Of a DNA stretch of 64,000 nucleotides, positions 1-11,601 are shown one piece after another. Position numbers and translations under genes: made by a program. The notes under the pieces are model-generated. The model worked only from the letters and a program-made list of their open reading frames with translations. It was not told the DNA's origin and searched no databases. The number at the start of each line of letters is the position of its first letter. The first letter of the stretch is position 1. Location of the stretch: positions 9,889,001-9,953,000 of the forward strand of contig CM040088.1 of the NCBI GenBank assembly GCA_022496805.1, read 5' to 3'. This DNA comes from Pohlia nutans (lineage: Eukaryota > Streptophyta > Bryopsida > Bryales > Mniaceae).

Positions 1-2
1 AT

Positions 3-1187
3 CTAATTTCGAGTGTCATGAGTCTTGCTAGATGGGAGCAGGTACTTAGATGCCTGCACCTGGTAGATAACCGGGAGGTGGTGCGGGATGTAGCTTCCCG
101 ACACTTTGACAGGATAGCCAAAACGCGATGGGTCATCGACATGTTTGTAAAGGTTTCGAAAGACATTTACAATCTTGAGCGTGAGCTCACAGTTGATGAG
201 TGCGTAATTCCCTATAAGGGTAGATACTGTTTTATCAGGCAATTTATGCCTGATAAACCAGTGAGATTCGGGATTAAATGTTGGGTCCTAGCGAGCTCGA
301 AGTCCAGATTTGTTTCGAATATCGAAGTCTATCTCGGTGAAGGTACTGGCCTTGGTGAACACGGGTTAGGCTACCATGTCGTCTTACGAATGATAGCAGG
401 GCTTGAGCAACGCTTTCATTGTCTTGTTGTGGACAACTTGTTTGCCAGTGTTAATCTTTTCCACGAGCTTATGGTGCTCGGTATGTGGGCTACTGGAACA
501 GTGCGTCGCTCGAGTAAGAACCTACCTCTTGGGCTTTACCGTCCGAGCAATAATGTTGTGAGAGGGTCCATGCTCATCCGTACCCATGACCATAGGCAGA
601 TGGGAGTTGTGTCGTGGCAAGACAAGAAGCTCGTGACTCTCTTGAGCACAGCTGCTAGCCCTTGGGAGTCGGGCTTGGTTGTACTTCGTAGGATTGCTGG
701 CATGCGTGGGCAGCTAATGGTACCTTCTTCCCCTATTCACACCCAGTATCAAGAGTACATGAGAGGAGTAGATGTTTCCGATCAAATGCGTGCCAACTAC
801 TCATCTCAGTTGAAAAGCCACAAATGGTGGCATAAACTTTTTTTTTTCATAATCGACCAAAGCATGGTCAATTCCTACGTCATCTACTGTTCACAGATGG
901 AGGACCTCGGGTTGAGAGTCCGAACCCACATGCAGTTCAAAATTGCTGTTGGCAAGCATTTAGTAACCGTTTGGTTAGAGGCGCGATCTCGGGCGGCAAC
1001 CCAACCTCTTGTACGTCAAAGATGGCCTGCCCGTGTCCATTCCCACTGGCAATCCCGACTTAAGCGCCGGTGCATCGAATGCGGGCATATTGGGTGTTGG
1101 TATTGTCCAGCATGTGGGAACCGATGGATGTGCCCTCAGAATTGCTACCATGCCGTACATAAACGGCTAAATCGCGCCAGGTATTGA
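3..1187 (+). CDS. piggyBac-type DDE transposase (DDE_Tnp_1_7), 5'-partial
   Basis: The product would cut and paste DNA at TTAA targets. The frame is open from base 3, so the protein probably starts left of the window; the first in-window Met is at 18 and gives 389 residues. Counting from that Met, the three catalytic Asp are visible in family contexts: D60 in TVDECVIPYKGR, D139 in CLVVDNLF, and D202 in WQDKKLVTLLST. The GVDVSDQM motif followed by HKWWHKLFFFIID is also typical. The C-terminus (about 350-385) is a Cys/His cluster (CIECGHIGCWYCPACG...), like the zinc-binding tail that binds the element ends. There is no internal stop or frameshift, so it may be functional or recently active. It is the natural candidate to have moved the TTAA-flanked elements further right. 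The family call is strong; activity is inferred. Confidence 0.93.
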   Translation, partial: LISSVMSLARWEQVLRCLHLVDNREVVRDVASRHFDRIAKTRWVIDMFVKVSKDIYNLERELTVDECVIPYKGRYCFIRQFMPDKPVRFGIKCWVLASSKSRFVSNIEVYLGEGTGLGEHGLGYHVVLRMIAGLEQRFHCLVVDNLFASVNLFHELMVLGMWATGTVRRSSKNLPLGLYRPSNNVVRGSMLIRTHDHRQMGVVSWQDKKLVTLLSTAASPWESGLVVLRRIAGMRGQLMVPSSPIHTQYQEYMRGVDVSDQMRANYSSQLKSHKWWHKLFFFIIDQSMVNSYVIYCSQMEDLGLRVRTHMQFKIAVGKHLVTVWLEARSRAATQPLVRQRWPARVHSHWQSRLKRRCIECGHIGCWYCPACGNRWMCPQNCYHAVHKRLNRARY

Positions 1188-2167
1188 CAGTGGTGTGATT
1201 TTGCATCCTTGTTTGAGTGTTTGGAGTACAGAATCGAAAGCGGTCCATGCAAGTCTTTGACTGGGATGTCGATGTGCTCTACCATACACCAAAGCAAGGC
1301 AGTTGCAACCATACAGTTGCACCTAGAGTGCGACACACTTGCTAATTCATAGTGAAACAGGGTCCGAAGGACAAGGATGGTGGCAATGTTCTTACCAGTG
1401 TTTACGTCAATGTTTAGTCCTCCAGAGCATTCTTAGACGTGAACTTCAGAGCACATCCAAAATATGACCGTTACACTGGGTTTGCGACGCTCTGGTCTTT
1501 CATACCTAACTACTACTTTTGATGAGCAATCTATTATAGGCCCACAATCTGATGACCATTGAACTGACGTTATGACATTAGCTCTTTAGGTTTTGATGAC
1601 TATTTTGAAGCACACATGTTGATGACCATTGAACTGACGCTATCCACATTTTGATGACTATTGAATTGACGTTATGACATTTGTCCTAGATAAAGTGGAC
1701 ATTTTTGTAAAAGTATCATATCTGATTACTAATCTGGCAGATGGTCAATCATGTGATGCTGCATCCATATGGATAAAAGCTTATGTTTGTTTTGGACTTG
1801 TGGAGACGCTTGCAAGTGACATGGGTCAGAAACACCTCGGATGACAAGGAAGCCAATTGTGGAACTGTGATTGACGGGAGTAGAACATGCTGGTGCGTGC
1901 CTGCTCGGGGAACAACAGGTACTGTACACCTTGTCGTTTCTTTATCACTGCTAACTTAGTAGGGAAGCCTGTACTCTTGTCTTCATTTCTAGTTCAATCA
2001 CTTTGCTAACTTGGTATTCAGAATTGATCACGAAACTGGTACAATTTATTGTTGTAGTAACATGATTGGGAACTCCCGTAGTTGAAACGAGTGTTTGCAT
2101 ACACGTAACTGGAATTGTATCGAACAGTTTCTAGTGCTTCTACTTTAGCTATTATTCGTATGTTGAA
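1188..2167. other. Non-coding stretch 3' of piggyBac with three short direct repeats
   Basis: No convincing gene. Three copies of a roughly 28-base unit beginning GATGAC(C/T)ATTGAA(C/T)TGACG lie at 1551-1578, 1621-1644 and 1652-1680. They may be subterminal repeats of the piggyBac element. I found no clear 3' terminal repeat next to a TTAA here. A TTAA preceded by GAAAATGGGG at about 3373 is a weak candidate for the element's right end. Confidence 0.4.
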
Positions 2168-2978
2168 TTGAGAAAAGGATTACAATGTACCGTTGTGGTT
2201 TATTCGGATAGGGTCATTTTCCACACTGGTGGAGGCGACTATACTTTCCATTGTCACGTGTTGAGGTCAAAGAAGGCGGACGATTTCTCCACACCGGAGT
2301 CGAGTGGTAGGAAGGACGAGGACGACGCGTTGATCTTGGAAGGACTTGCAGATCTTGTACAGTCACATGTTGTAGGGTGCCTACCCTCAAGAAACAAAGA
2401 GCCATGCTCTTTCTGTGTCCATAAGTGGGGAATTCTACACCAAGCCTTCACAATCTCTCTTATGCTCTCATCTGCTTGTAGACGTTTTTCTATCTTTGCA
2501 GGTATTGTGGTTATTGCAGTTGTTGGTCAGGATGAAGAGGACCCGCGAGTGGGAGTCCGGCGACTACCCGCGAACGCACGAGGAAACCTAGTCGTGGCTC
2601 ACGCAGATCGAGCAATTCGAGGCAACTCACCGACAGACCGATGTCCCCTCATACTCCCTGGTCACTGCTATGATAGACCCCGACTTCGACTTCACCTGGA
2701 CCCCACGGTCGAGGTACGAATTCCATCATGTGGTAGCAGCCACTGGAGTTTGGTTTTATCGCCCTGAGGAACCGGCGGATGTGGCGCCGACACCAACTTC
2801 CACTGCCATGTCTGTTGTCAATCATTGTGATGCTCCTGACGCTATGGCGGTCGATGAGGGCAAATTAGAAGACAACCCGGAGGCCGTCCCTGTCGATTCG
2901 TTTGACGGCTATTCTAGCGACTGCAGCTGCGAGGTTGTAGGCTGTGAGCTGCACGACTTTCCGTGTGGGATGATGTAG
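2168..2978 (+). CDS. Orphan open frames, possibly exons of one unknown gene
   Basis: I do not recognise this. One frame is open from 2168 to 2767; its most protein-like part is 2190-2360 (VIFHTGGGDYTFHCHVLRSK then an acidic stretch). A second frame is open from 2592 to the TAG at 2976-2978. It encodes about 128 residues with PDFDFTWTPRSRYEFHHVV, an acidic middle and a Cys-containing tail (SSDCSCEVVGCELHD). An ATG at 2532 is in the second frame but is followed by an in-frame TAG at 2589. CTTTGCAG ending at 2501 looks like a splice acceptor, so the two parts could be joined by splicing. GC content is higher than in the flanks. It may be a second gene of the piggyBac element or a gene fragment. 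Confidence 0.3.
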
Positions 2979-3504
2979 TTTTCCTTCGCAAATTTTTTTG
3001 TAAGACATCTTCGTAGTTAGCATTCAGCACCACCGAGGTGACTGTTTTTTGTAAATATGTAGCGGGAGTTCCTGATACTGTGACTGTACAATCACATTTT
3101 GTGCCCGCTTACAGCTATAGGATATGCACGTTCATGCATGGTATTTAGGAGTCCGTTTAGAGAGTGTAACTTGTACATTCTCGGACCGGTTCTAGACAAA
3201 ACTCTTTTTTGTTTTACACGACTGTGTGATGACACCTCCTCGTATTTATAGTAACATGCATTTATATTTTTCAAAGCCATGGCCTCATGCTTTGAGTTTG
3301 CTACATCAACAGGTACAACATAGTGAAGTCTGTTTTTCGTTCTTTACATTGGTCTCATTAGAGGGAAAATGGGGTTAAAATAGGGCCCTTTGCTTAGTGG
3401 GAGAAGGCGGGTTAAAAGGTGCTTGAGTATGCTTAGTGGCATGTTTAGAAGCCATGAAAGGATGCTTGAGGCGGCATCATTTGTCCTTGACATGTACAAA
3501 GAAG

Positions 3505-3592
3505 GGATGATGACTACTGAGGTGGCACTCCCAAGGCGATGATGACTCCCGAGGTGGCACTCCAAGGCGATGATGACTACCGAGGTGGCAAG
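3505..3592. repeat. Short tandem repeat, about 32-bp unit, 2.7 copies
   Basis: The unit reads roughly GATGATGACTNCNGAGGTGG followed by CACTCCAAGGC and is repeated nearly three times with few changes. No coding role is apparent. Confidence 0.75.
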
Positions 3593-5028
3593 TCGCTCAA
3601 ACTAGTTGGCAAAATAAAACAATCATCGCCTTAGGAACTCCCGCCCTAGAATTCGGATGTGGCAACTCAAAAATGGCGCCAGTTGCCCCGCTGGCTTGGC
3701 GCCAATCCACATGGTCAAGTAGGAAGTAACTGTGGCGATGGATCCAACCTTGGATGGGAAAGAGCTGCGAGAAAGGAGCGGAGAGGCTAGGAAACCAGTG
3801 CGTGATCATATAAGTTTTCACTATCTTAGTGGAGCACCAGCGACTGACCATGATGTAAATAATGTACCAACTTCAACCAAATTGGGTACCGCCTCAAAGG
3901 CTACTGCATGTCGCTACCATGAGGAGGCTCCACTATCACCATACATGCATTCCCAGTCATGATGACAATAGTGTATACATTGTTCTATAATGGAAGATTA
4001 ATTAGTATTTTTTACTTATTGTAATATTTAAACTACAATTGAACGGTTATTTTCCTTTATTTTTTATATTTATTTTTTCCTTTTAAAAAATAAATAAATT
4101 TATTGAATGTCCTACCAAACATTGGATGGCTATATTGTAATTTACTATCATTGTCCTATATTGTCTTTTAGTTCCATTCTGTTACGTTAACTATTGAATC
4201 ATCTTTTACATTTCTTTATGATTGAATCCTCTTTATCTTCAAATATTAAAAAACACCCATATATATAGGACATTCATTCACGTTTATCCTCTTTGTGCTG
4301 AGAGTATTTATAGAAGTATTTTAATGTATCTTCCATTCTTTTACGTAAACTATTGAATCGTCTTCCCTAAGTGCCCAAGCGACCAATATTGGTCAATTGC
4401 AATTTTTAGCGACGCACCAGGAGCTGGAATTAATCTTTATTTTATTTTATTTTATTCTTTTTGGATTAACGGGCAATATTTCTCAAAGATTGAAATTTGA
4501 CATACATGGTGCAATAATTGCATAATTATAGGAGAGGTTGTGAAGGCATATACATCAAGGAAGCATTGTCTTCTAGCCATCGTTTTGAGTTATAAAATGC
4601 ACACTAAATCCATTCTTTGAAGTTGACATACAAGTGAAAGTTGTAGATGATGACTTTTCTATGACATCCATACGGTTGGATTCAGTAATAGTATCGAAAT
4701 ATATTTAAATTTGATTCTAATAAGGATGTCTTACATATGCTCTTTAGAGTTGAAGCTCAAAAAAGTTAAAGAAGCCTCATTTTATAATGTCGAGTGGCGG
4801 GAACTTGGAATTTTTCCCCTACTTACGTGGCTGGAGAACCGCCCAACCAGCTTGCGCCCCGCCCTTTCTTCCCACAAATTCTTTCGTGCTGATCATCTGA
4901 CCATCTTTTCCATCTTTCCCCTCTTTCGCGCTGCCACACTTCAACTTGTACTTCGCATTTACTTCAGCTTTTGGTCACCAGGGTGTCGACGGTAAGTAGC
5001 ACTGATCTTTGTTCACTAATTTCCCCGA
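3593..5028. other. AT-rich intergenic DNA
   Basis: No gene supported. Short open frames at 3732-3962 and 4711-4995 have no recognisable domains. The part around 4620-4790 (AAAGTTGTAGATGATG ... CATCCATACGGTTGGATTC) resembles the interior of the TTAA-flanked family found at 38546-39124, so it is probably a decayed copy. Confidence 0.4.
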
Positions 5029-5224
5029 GACGTTAATGCAAACACTATTTATCCATGGGCCCTATTTTCTGGAATTTTCATTTTAGGCCCTTTAGGGTCT
5101 TTTTTTGGCAAATGTTTTTGCAAATTTGGGGCCTACGGACTAAACTTGGTCTAGGGAGACCTCCTTGGGAATTTAAAACCCTCGGAAGAGGGGGTTATTT
5201 TTAAGGTGGGCCCCTACACGTTCA
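5029..5224 (+). mobile_element. Short TIR repeat, family E copy 1 (right end missing)
   Basis: Starts GACGTTAATGCAAACAC and shares with three other copies in the window (22034-22298, 43040-43240, 56608-57725) a core of CCATTTT, a TTTTTGGCAAAT-like run, CTTGGGAATTTAAAACCC and AAGGTGGGCCCCTACA. The right terminus is absent because the AC-rich satellite begins at that point. Confidence 0.6.
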
Positions 5225-7670
5225 AATGAAATCAAACCAAACCAAACCAATAAAGCCAAGTTCAATCAATCAAGCAAAACCAAGGTAAACAAATCAAATC
5301 AAGCCAAGCCAAACAAATTCATCAACCAAGCCAAACCAAACCAAACAAATCTAATCAAGTCAAGCCAAGCAAACAAATCAACCAAGCCAAACAAATCAAA
5401 TTAAACCAAACCATACCAAACAAATAAAGCCAAGCCCAATCAATCAAGCCCAATCAATCAAGCCCAATCAATTAAGCCCAATCAATCAAGCCAAACCAAA
5501 ATAAACAAATCAAATCAAGCCAAGCCAAGCAAACAAATCAACCAAGCCAAACAAATCAAGCCAAGCCAAGTAAACAAATCAATGAAGCCAAACCAAGCCA
5601 AACCAAGCCAAACAAATCAAATCAAGCTGAGCCCAATCAATGAAGCTAAACCAAGCCAAACAAATCAAATCAAGTCAAGCCAAACCAAGGCAAACAAATC
5701 AAATCAAGCCAAACCAAACCAAACAAATAAAGCCAAGCCCAATCAATAAAGCCAAACCAAGGCAAACAAATCAAATCAAATCAAGCCAAGTCAAGGAAAC
5801 AAATCAATCAAGCCAAACCAAGTTAAACCGAGTCAAATCAAGTCTAACCAAGCCAAACAAACAAATCAATCAAGCCAAACAAACAAATCAATCAAGCCAA
5901 ATCAAACCAAATCAAATCAATCAATCCAAACCAAACCAAGCCAAACCAATTAATCAAGCCAAACAAATCAAACCAATTAATCAAGCCAAACCAAACCAAA
6001 CCAATAAAGCCAAGTCAAATCAATCAAGCCAAACGAAGCAAATGATTAATGAAGTCAAACAAATCAAATAACCAAGCCAAACCATATCCATATTTAAACC
6101 ATTATTTCTTTTTTTTACATAATCTATAAGTTCACATAAATAGTGGTTCTACTAATAATTTAACATATGTAGAGGTAAAATAACTTTTACATAAATAGTT
6201 TAACATATGTAGAGGTAAAAGATATTTTACATAAATAGAGGTTAAATTATTATCATTGCATATTTAGAGGTGAAACCAATCTTCTACACACACAGAACAA
6301 CATAGTTAGTAAATCAAACAGAACAAAAATCAATCAGCCAAGTCACACAAATCAAATAGTGAACCCAAAAAATCAATCAACCAAGCCAAACAAATCAATC
6401 AAATCAAACCAAACAAATTAATCAGGTCAAGCCAATCAAATCAAATCAAATGAAGACAAGCCAAGTCAAACAATCAAATCAATCAAGCCAAGCTAAACCA
6501 AACCAATCAATAAAGCCAAAGCACACTAAATCAATAAACCCAAGCCAAACCAAATCAATCAATCCAAGCCAAACCAAATCAATCAATTCAAGCCAAACCA
6601 AATCAATCAATTCAAGCCAAACCAAATCAATCAATTCAAGCCAAACCAAATCAATCAATCAAAACCAAACCAAACCAATTCAATCAATTCAAGTCAAACC
6701 AATTAATCAAGCCAAACTAAATAAATAAAATCAAGTCAAGTCAAGCCAAACAGATCAATCAATCAAACTAAACCAAACCAAACCAAACCAAACCAATTAA
6801 TCAATCCAAACCAAACAAATCAAATCAATTCAAGCCAAACCAAACAAATCAATTAATCAAACCGAACTAAACCAAGCCAATTAATCAAGTCAAACCAAAC
6901 CAAACAAATCAATTAATCCAAGTTAAACGAAGCCAAACCAATCAATTAAAACCAAAGCAAACCAATCAATAAACCCAAACCACACCAAATCAATCAATTC
7001 AAGCCAAACCAATCAATAAACCCAAACCAGATCAAATCAATCAATCCAAGCCAAACCAAACAAATCAAATCAAGTCAAGTCAAACCAAACAAATCAATCA
7101 ATCACCCTAAACCAAACCAAACCAAACCAAATCAATTAATCAAGTCAAACCAAACAAATCAATCAGTGCATCGAAGCCAAACCAAACCAATTCACTCAAA
7201 CCAAGCCAAGCCAAAGTAACAAATCAATAAATCAAAGCAAACCAAGCCAATCAATAAAGCCAATGAAACCACACCAAATCAATAATCGAAATCAAACCAA
7301 ACTAATTCAATCAAACCAAGCCAAGCCAAACAAACCAATAATCAAATCAAACCAAACAAATCAATCAATGAATCCAAGCCAAACTAATCAGTTCAAGCCA
7401 AACCAAACCAATCAATAAAACCAAACCACACCAAATCAATCAAAACCAAACCAAACTAATTTAATCAAACCAAGCCAAACCAAAATAATAAACGCAAGCC
7501 AAATCAATCAAGCCAAACGAAGCTAAACAAATCAATCAAGCCAGACCAAGCAAATGATCAACCAAGTCAAACAATTAGCAAAGCCAAACAATTAGTGAAG
7601 CCAAACAAATCAATCAACCAAGCCCAAAAAATAGAGCACCCAAACCCAACAAATTAATCAAGCCAAACAC
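5225..7670. repeat. Degenerate AC-rich satellite, about 2.4 kb
   Basis: Almost the whole stretch is built from short motifs such as AAGCCAAACCAAA, CAATCAATCAAG and CAAATCAAATC. The plus strand is very rich in A and C, and G occurs mainly in CAAGC or AAGT. Units of about 10, 15 and 24 bases alternate without a fixed period; a regular 24-base phase occurs around 6540-6660. A break at 6080-6300 holds different AT-rich DNA with its own tandem unit around ACATAAATAG and AGAGGTAAAA. Open frames inside (5640-6071, 6450-6728) translate to Lys/Gln/Asn/Ser runs and are by-products of the repeat. Confidence 0.9.
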
Positions 7671-7739
7671 AATAATAGACTTATATATAGTATACTAGCA
7701 ACAATCTCTTAAAATACTGTAGAAATGGAATCGTTTGAT

Positions 7740-8373
7740 CCTCGGGTGGGTCACTCTTCATATATTTTGGGTACCACGTGCGGCGAGGGGGTGTTTTTTG
7801 GGGGGCTATTTACCTCCTAGCTGAAATTAAAAGGACCCCTATGATTACTTAATGGGAAAAAATGGCCTATATTATAGATTCTATCATTTTTTATAAAAGG
7901 GTGACCGATGCAATTTTTTATATGCTATCTTCCTTGTAAAGGCTTAAATATAATCTAAAAGTAACATGACTTTAAAAATTTGAGAAAAATGGCTTCAAGA
8001 AAATGACCAGAACTTAACCTTCTTTCATACATTCTGGAAAATGTGCACTTCTAGACCTACTTTTCGTTCACCACGCAGCTGACCGCCCTTTCCTACCAAC
8101 TGTGCTCCAGCTGTTTCCCCCCCAAAACAAACTGTACTCAGTTTAATACCTTGGATCCCATTCGCAATTCCCTAAATTACATGTACTAAAACCATAATGG
8201 ACCAAAATTGCGGTGTACCTAAATTATTTATAATGGCCTGTACTCTTTCATTGCATTCTATCTTATTTGTAATTTTTTTATAAATTCTTATAAATTTTAC
8301 TTATGATGAATAAAACCCATGCTATTTTCTGCCGCACGTTGTTTGTAAAATGCAGTAAGTGACCCACCCGAGG
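7740..8373. mobile_element. Non-autonomous TIR DNA transposon, 634 bp, TSD TTTGAT
   Basis: The left end is CCTCGGGTGGGTCACT (7740-7755) and the right end its exact complement AGTGACCCACCCGAGG (8358-8373). TTTGAT flanks both ends (7734-7739 and 8374-8379) as a target-site duplication. The interior has no open frame. The superfamily is not clear; a 6-bp duplication is unusual, and up to 8 bp with decay is possible. Confidence 0.8.
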
Positions 8374-8899
8374 TTTGATCTTTCATTTCTAATTTTTTAA
8401 CTTCTAAACAAACTTGTGACAGATGAGTAACTTAATCATAGGCAAGAGAACTGATAGACCAAGAGTCTATGACTCTAAGTTAGTTAGAACACCATAGTAG
8501 TAGCGTAGATAGTCTGTACATATTCTAAGTATGGAAACAGGCAGTAGTGGGACAATAAATGTGGTTTGGTGGGTGAAAGAGATAACATTGTCTAATTGAC
8601 AAGATCTCACTTCTATAGTTGAATGGCATTATTTTTCTTAGTTTCATATCGTATCACCAATAGATTATCGCAGTAAAACCTCTTATTACTACCTGCATTT
8701 GATTTTAGATGGATTGAAGCATTCAAAGATGCAGTTTCTTAGAATTTTTGTCGCATAACTATATCACCCTTGCATAAGAGAGACTTAGAATCAAACTCAT
8801 TTTGCTTAGTTTTTGTACTTTGATAGCTATATGTTTTTTATTGATTTTTCTTGAATCTTAGCAATTTTTTTAATAGAAGCTATATATATAATAAAGAAA
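8374..8899. other. AT-rich upstream region of the dioxygenase gene
   Basis: No gene seen. This is the presumed promoter and 5' UTR of the gene starting at 8900; a TATATATATAATAAAG stretch lies just before the ATG. Confidence 0.35.
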
Positions 8900-10202
8900 A
8901 TGCATCCAGTTACACACATGTGTGGCCCTTGTAACAAAAATTTCAATTCTGAACAACAATGGGAAGCACACAAGGGAGGTAAAAAACACAAACATAATTG
9001 TAAGAACGAAGAGAATTATAGTAGCAATAATAGTATTGATGAAGACATACGGAACATACGAGCACTGGGAATATCTATTCCTAAAACTGTCAACAAAGTT
9101 ATAAAGTGCGAAAAACTAAAAGATCAAGGTCTTCAGTTTGATACTTCTAAGATGATTGAATTATCAGAGTCTTGTGTCCTTATGGAAGGAGACAAGATAC
9201 TTGGTATATATGTTGAAAGCTTTTTTCCAAGTCAAAAGTGTCAACAATGTTATGATCTTTTTGACTTTATTTATGAGCATGGAGGTCTAGTTGAACGAGG
9301 AGAGGGAAAAACCGGTGGAGACATGGTCATGGTGGGATGGCGACATGACACCTTTATTGATAAACCTGTCATGTAAGTACATTCCTATGTGTTTCAAGTT
9401 AACTAAAAATAATTATATTAATGATGTTCGATGAATTTGATTATTACTATGATTATCTAATATGATTATTTATTCAACAAAAATGTTTCTAGGTATGCAC
9501 AATCATTGAGAAAAAACAATAATATAAAACCATCGGGAGAAGAAATTCACAAGCTTGGAGAATTATTTGCGACAGAGGTTTACAAGTTTTTACAACCAGC
9601 GTTTGCATCTTGGATACAATCTCTAGAAAAGTTGTATCCCACTACTATTCCAAGACAATACGGAAGAATTGGAGATACCCCGTTCTCCCATTTGGGTATT
9701 ACTAAAAATTACTGGGTACCACCACATATAGATAGGGATGATAATAATATGGGATTCATTATGTGGTTTACAAAAGGTAATTATTTAAAAATTAAGTTTG
9801 GTTTAAAATAGATATAAATATATTTATGTTTTTCTTATTATTATCACAATGATAATTATTTTTGATATTCTAATTTTATTTTTATAAATTGTTTGTACAG
9901 AATATCCATATGGAATACCAAAAAGAGGTGGAGAATTTTGTTTACAAGATTATGGTTATTATATCAAACCTAAAGCGGGATCAGTTTTACTATTAGATTC
10001 AAAAAATGTAAGTCATGGAACTATAGCAAATAGTGGATTTTTTCAAATGGGAGCTGCTCTTCTCACAAAAAAATCTACTTTAGATTCTTTTGAAAGAATC
10101 ACACAAGAAATAGATGAGATTAGGAGAGCCAAAAACAAAAAGAACAAACATCTTTATGATCAAATTTTGGAAAATTTGGAAGTGAAGAAAATTAGAAAGT
10201 AG
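8900..10202 (+). CDS. U1-type zinc finger fused to a TET/JBP-like Fe(II)/2-oxoglutarate dioxygenase
   Basis: Three exons join in frame: 8900-9372, 9493-9776, 9901-10202. Both introns are GT-AG, of 120 and 124 bp. The product is 352 residues. Residues 8-31 hold a matrin/U1-type C2H2 finger (CGPCNKNF..QQWEAHKGGKKH), which usually binds nucleic acid. The C-terminal half carries a double-stranded beta-helix dioxygenase signature. It has H236xD238 in YWVPPHIDRDDNN, an RGGEF turn at 261-265, and the distal H291 in SKNVSHGT. The spacing and the GGEF...G..L..DS...HGT pattern resemble the TET/JBP-like group known from fungal transposons. The tail is basic and coiled-coil-like. An obvious 2-oxoglutarate-binding Arg shortly after H291 is not seen; K309 or K310 might serve. 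Codon use is very AT-rich. Substrate unknown; a modified base in DNA or RNA is a guess. Confidence 0.75.
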
Positions 10203-10506
10203 TTTGAGTTTTTAACCCCTAGCCTTACCGACGTCCATATTTTGGACGGTTTTTGGAGTACATTCACCTTCGAAGAGGTGTAACTTTTGCAGAAAGTGTC
10301 TGATTTTAACGAAATTTTGAACAAGCCCTCCACATGATGTATGGAATGAGTGGTAAAAATTTCAAATGTCACAAAATTATAGCGACCTTAGTTTATTAAT
10401 TTTAAAATTTTAAAAATCTCAAAAATGGCAACAATAGTTATATTATACAAAATATTCTTAATTTCAGATGTACTTTCTACACGCAATAACTTATTTATTG
10501 AGAATG
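10203..10506. other. 3' flank of the dioxygenase gene
   Basis: Non-coding, AT-rich; presumed 3' UTR followed by the microsatellite. No terminator-like or repeat structure stands out. Confidence 0.3.
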
Positions 10507-10513
10507 AATATAC

Positions 10514-10596
<83 letters not shown>

Positions 10597-10641
10597 TATA
10601 TATATATATATATAAACATATATACATATACATATATATAT

Positions 10642-10690
<49 letters not shown>
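10507..10690. repeat. (TA)n / (ATACAT)n microsatellite
   Basis: About 180 bp of alternating TA broken by ACATATA, CACACATA and ATCACATA. Open frames here on both strands are Ile/Tyr runs caused by the repeat. Confidence 0.95.
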
Positions 10691-10696
<6 letters not shown>

Positions 10697-11009
10697 CATA
10701 TTGCCTCCAAAAAATCTCTATCATTGTTCTACATGTTGGTTTTGGCAAAAAATAATAGGATTATAACATAGCCAAATTTTTTTTTAAAAATAGTCAACCA
10801 AAGCCATAATTTCCAATGACAGAATGACACCATAGATGTTTGAACCCATGGCTCCCGAAATGCATCCCATGACCATCTTACATAATCAATATATATTAAA
10901 AATTTGATGAAAGGGTAGTAATTATAAACTTCGAAAAAAAATCTATTATTGATTTAATCCCAAAATAATAGAAATTTTCCAAAATAAAACTAAAAAAATA
11001 ATTAAATTA

Positions 11010-11302
11010 AGTAATGATGTTCTCTCTTTTTAATTTTAGAATAGAATGTCTAGTTTTAACGAATCATACAAAATTTCAAATTCTAAAAATAAAATTTGTA
11101 ATTCTAATAAATATTTGAAGTTAAATGCTTCTAAATTCATTATGAGATGATAAAAAGCTATTTTTTGAAATTTGACTGTATGGATAACTACTAAACATCA
11201 AGCTCCTCATTTTCTCTTTTGGACCAAGCTTCATCAAAGTTGAAGAAGTAATTTTTTATAACACATTTATGTTTTGCCCTTACCCCCTCCGTCATTTAGG
11301 GG
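11010..11302 (-). mobile_element. TTAA family A element, partial, reversed
   Basis: Reads as the reverse complement of the left half of the 541-bp family A elements. The outer end is GTCATTTAGGGG at 11302 and the interior includes ATGATGTTCTC. The other end and both TTAA flanks are lost. Confidence 0.65.
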
Positions 11303-11552
11303 TTCAGGTAGGCTTGAGATCTACCTCAAGCCTACCTCACCACACTTTTACTTTATAATTTGATTTAAATTCATAATAAAATGCAAAAACGTATTGAGGT
11401 AGGCTTGACCTCTACTTCAAACCCACCTCAACACACTTTTGCTTTTCATTTGATCTAAATTCACCTCAAACCCACCTTAACACACTTTTGATTTTTAATT
11501 CGATCTAAAACCAAATTAAAAAGTAAAAGCGTGTTGAGGTGAGTTTGAGATA
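11303..11552. repeat. Foldback repeat of GAGGTAGGCTTGA / CTCAAACCCACCTCA units
   Basis: GAGGTAGGCTTGAGAT and its complement-like CTCAAGCCTACCTCA alternate with CACACTTTT(A/G)CTTT and ATTTGAT(C/T)TAAATTC motifs. The segment is a set of imperfect inverted repeats that could fold on itself. It sits between two family A copies. Confidence 0.6.
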
Positions 11553-11601
11553 CCATAATGTAGTAGAAACTATATTTAGTAAACTTTATATTGCTAGTTA
11601 A

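Noticed and set aside
5640..6728. Two long open frames rich in Lys, Gln, Asn and Ser within the AC-rich satellite
   Set aside because: They arise because the repeat lacks stop codons in one frame; composition follows the repeat units and no start context or domain is present.
10388..10766. Overlapping open frames on both strands at the TA microsatellite
   Set aside because: Ile/Tyr/Thr repeats caused by (TA)n; no real protein.
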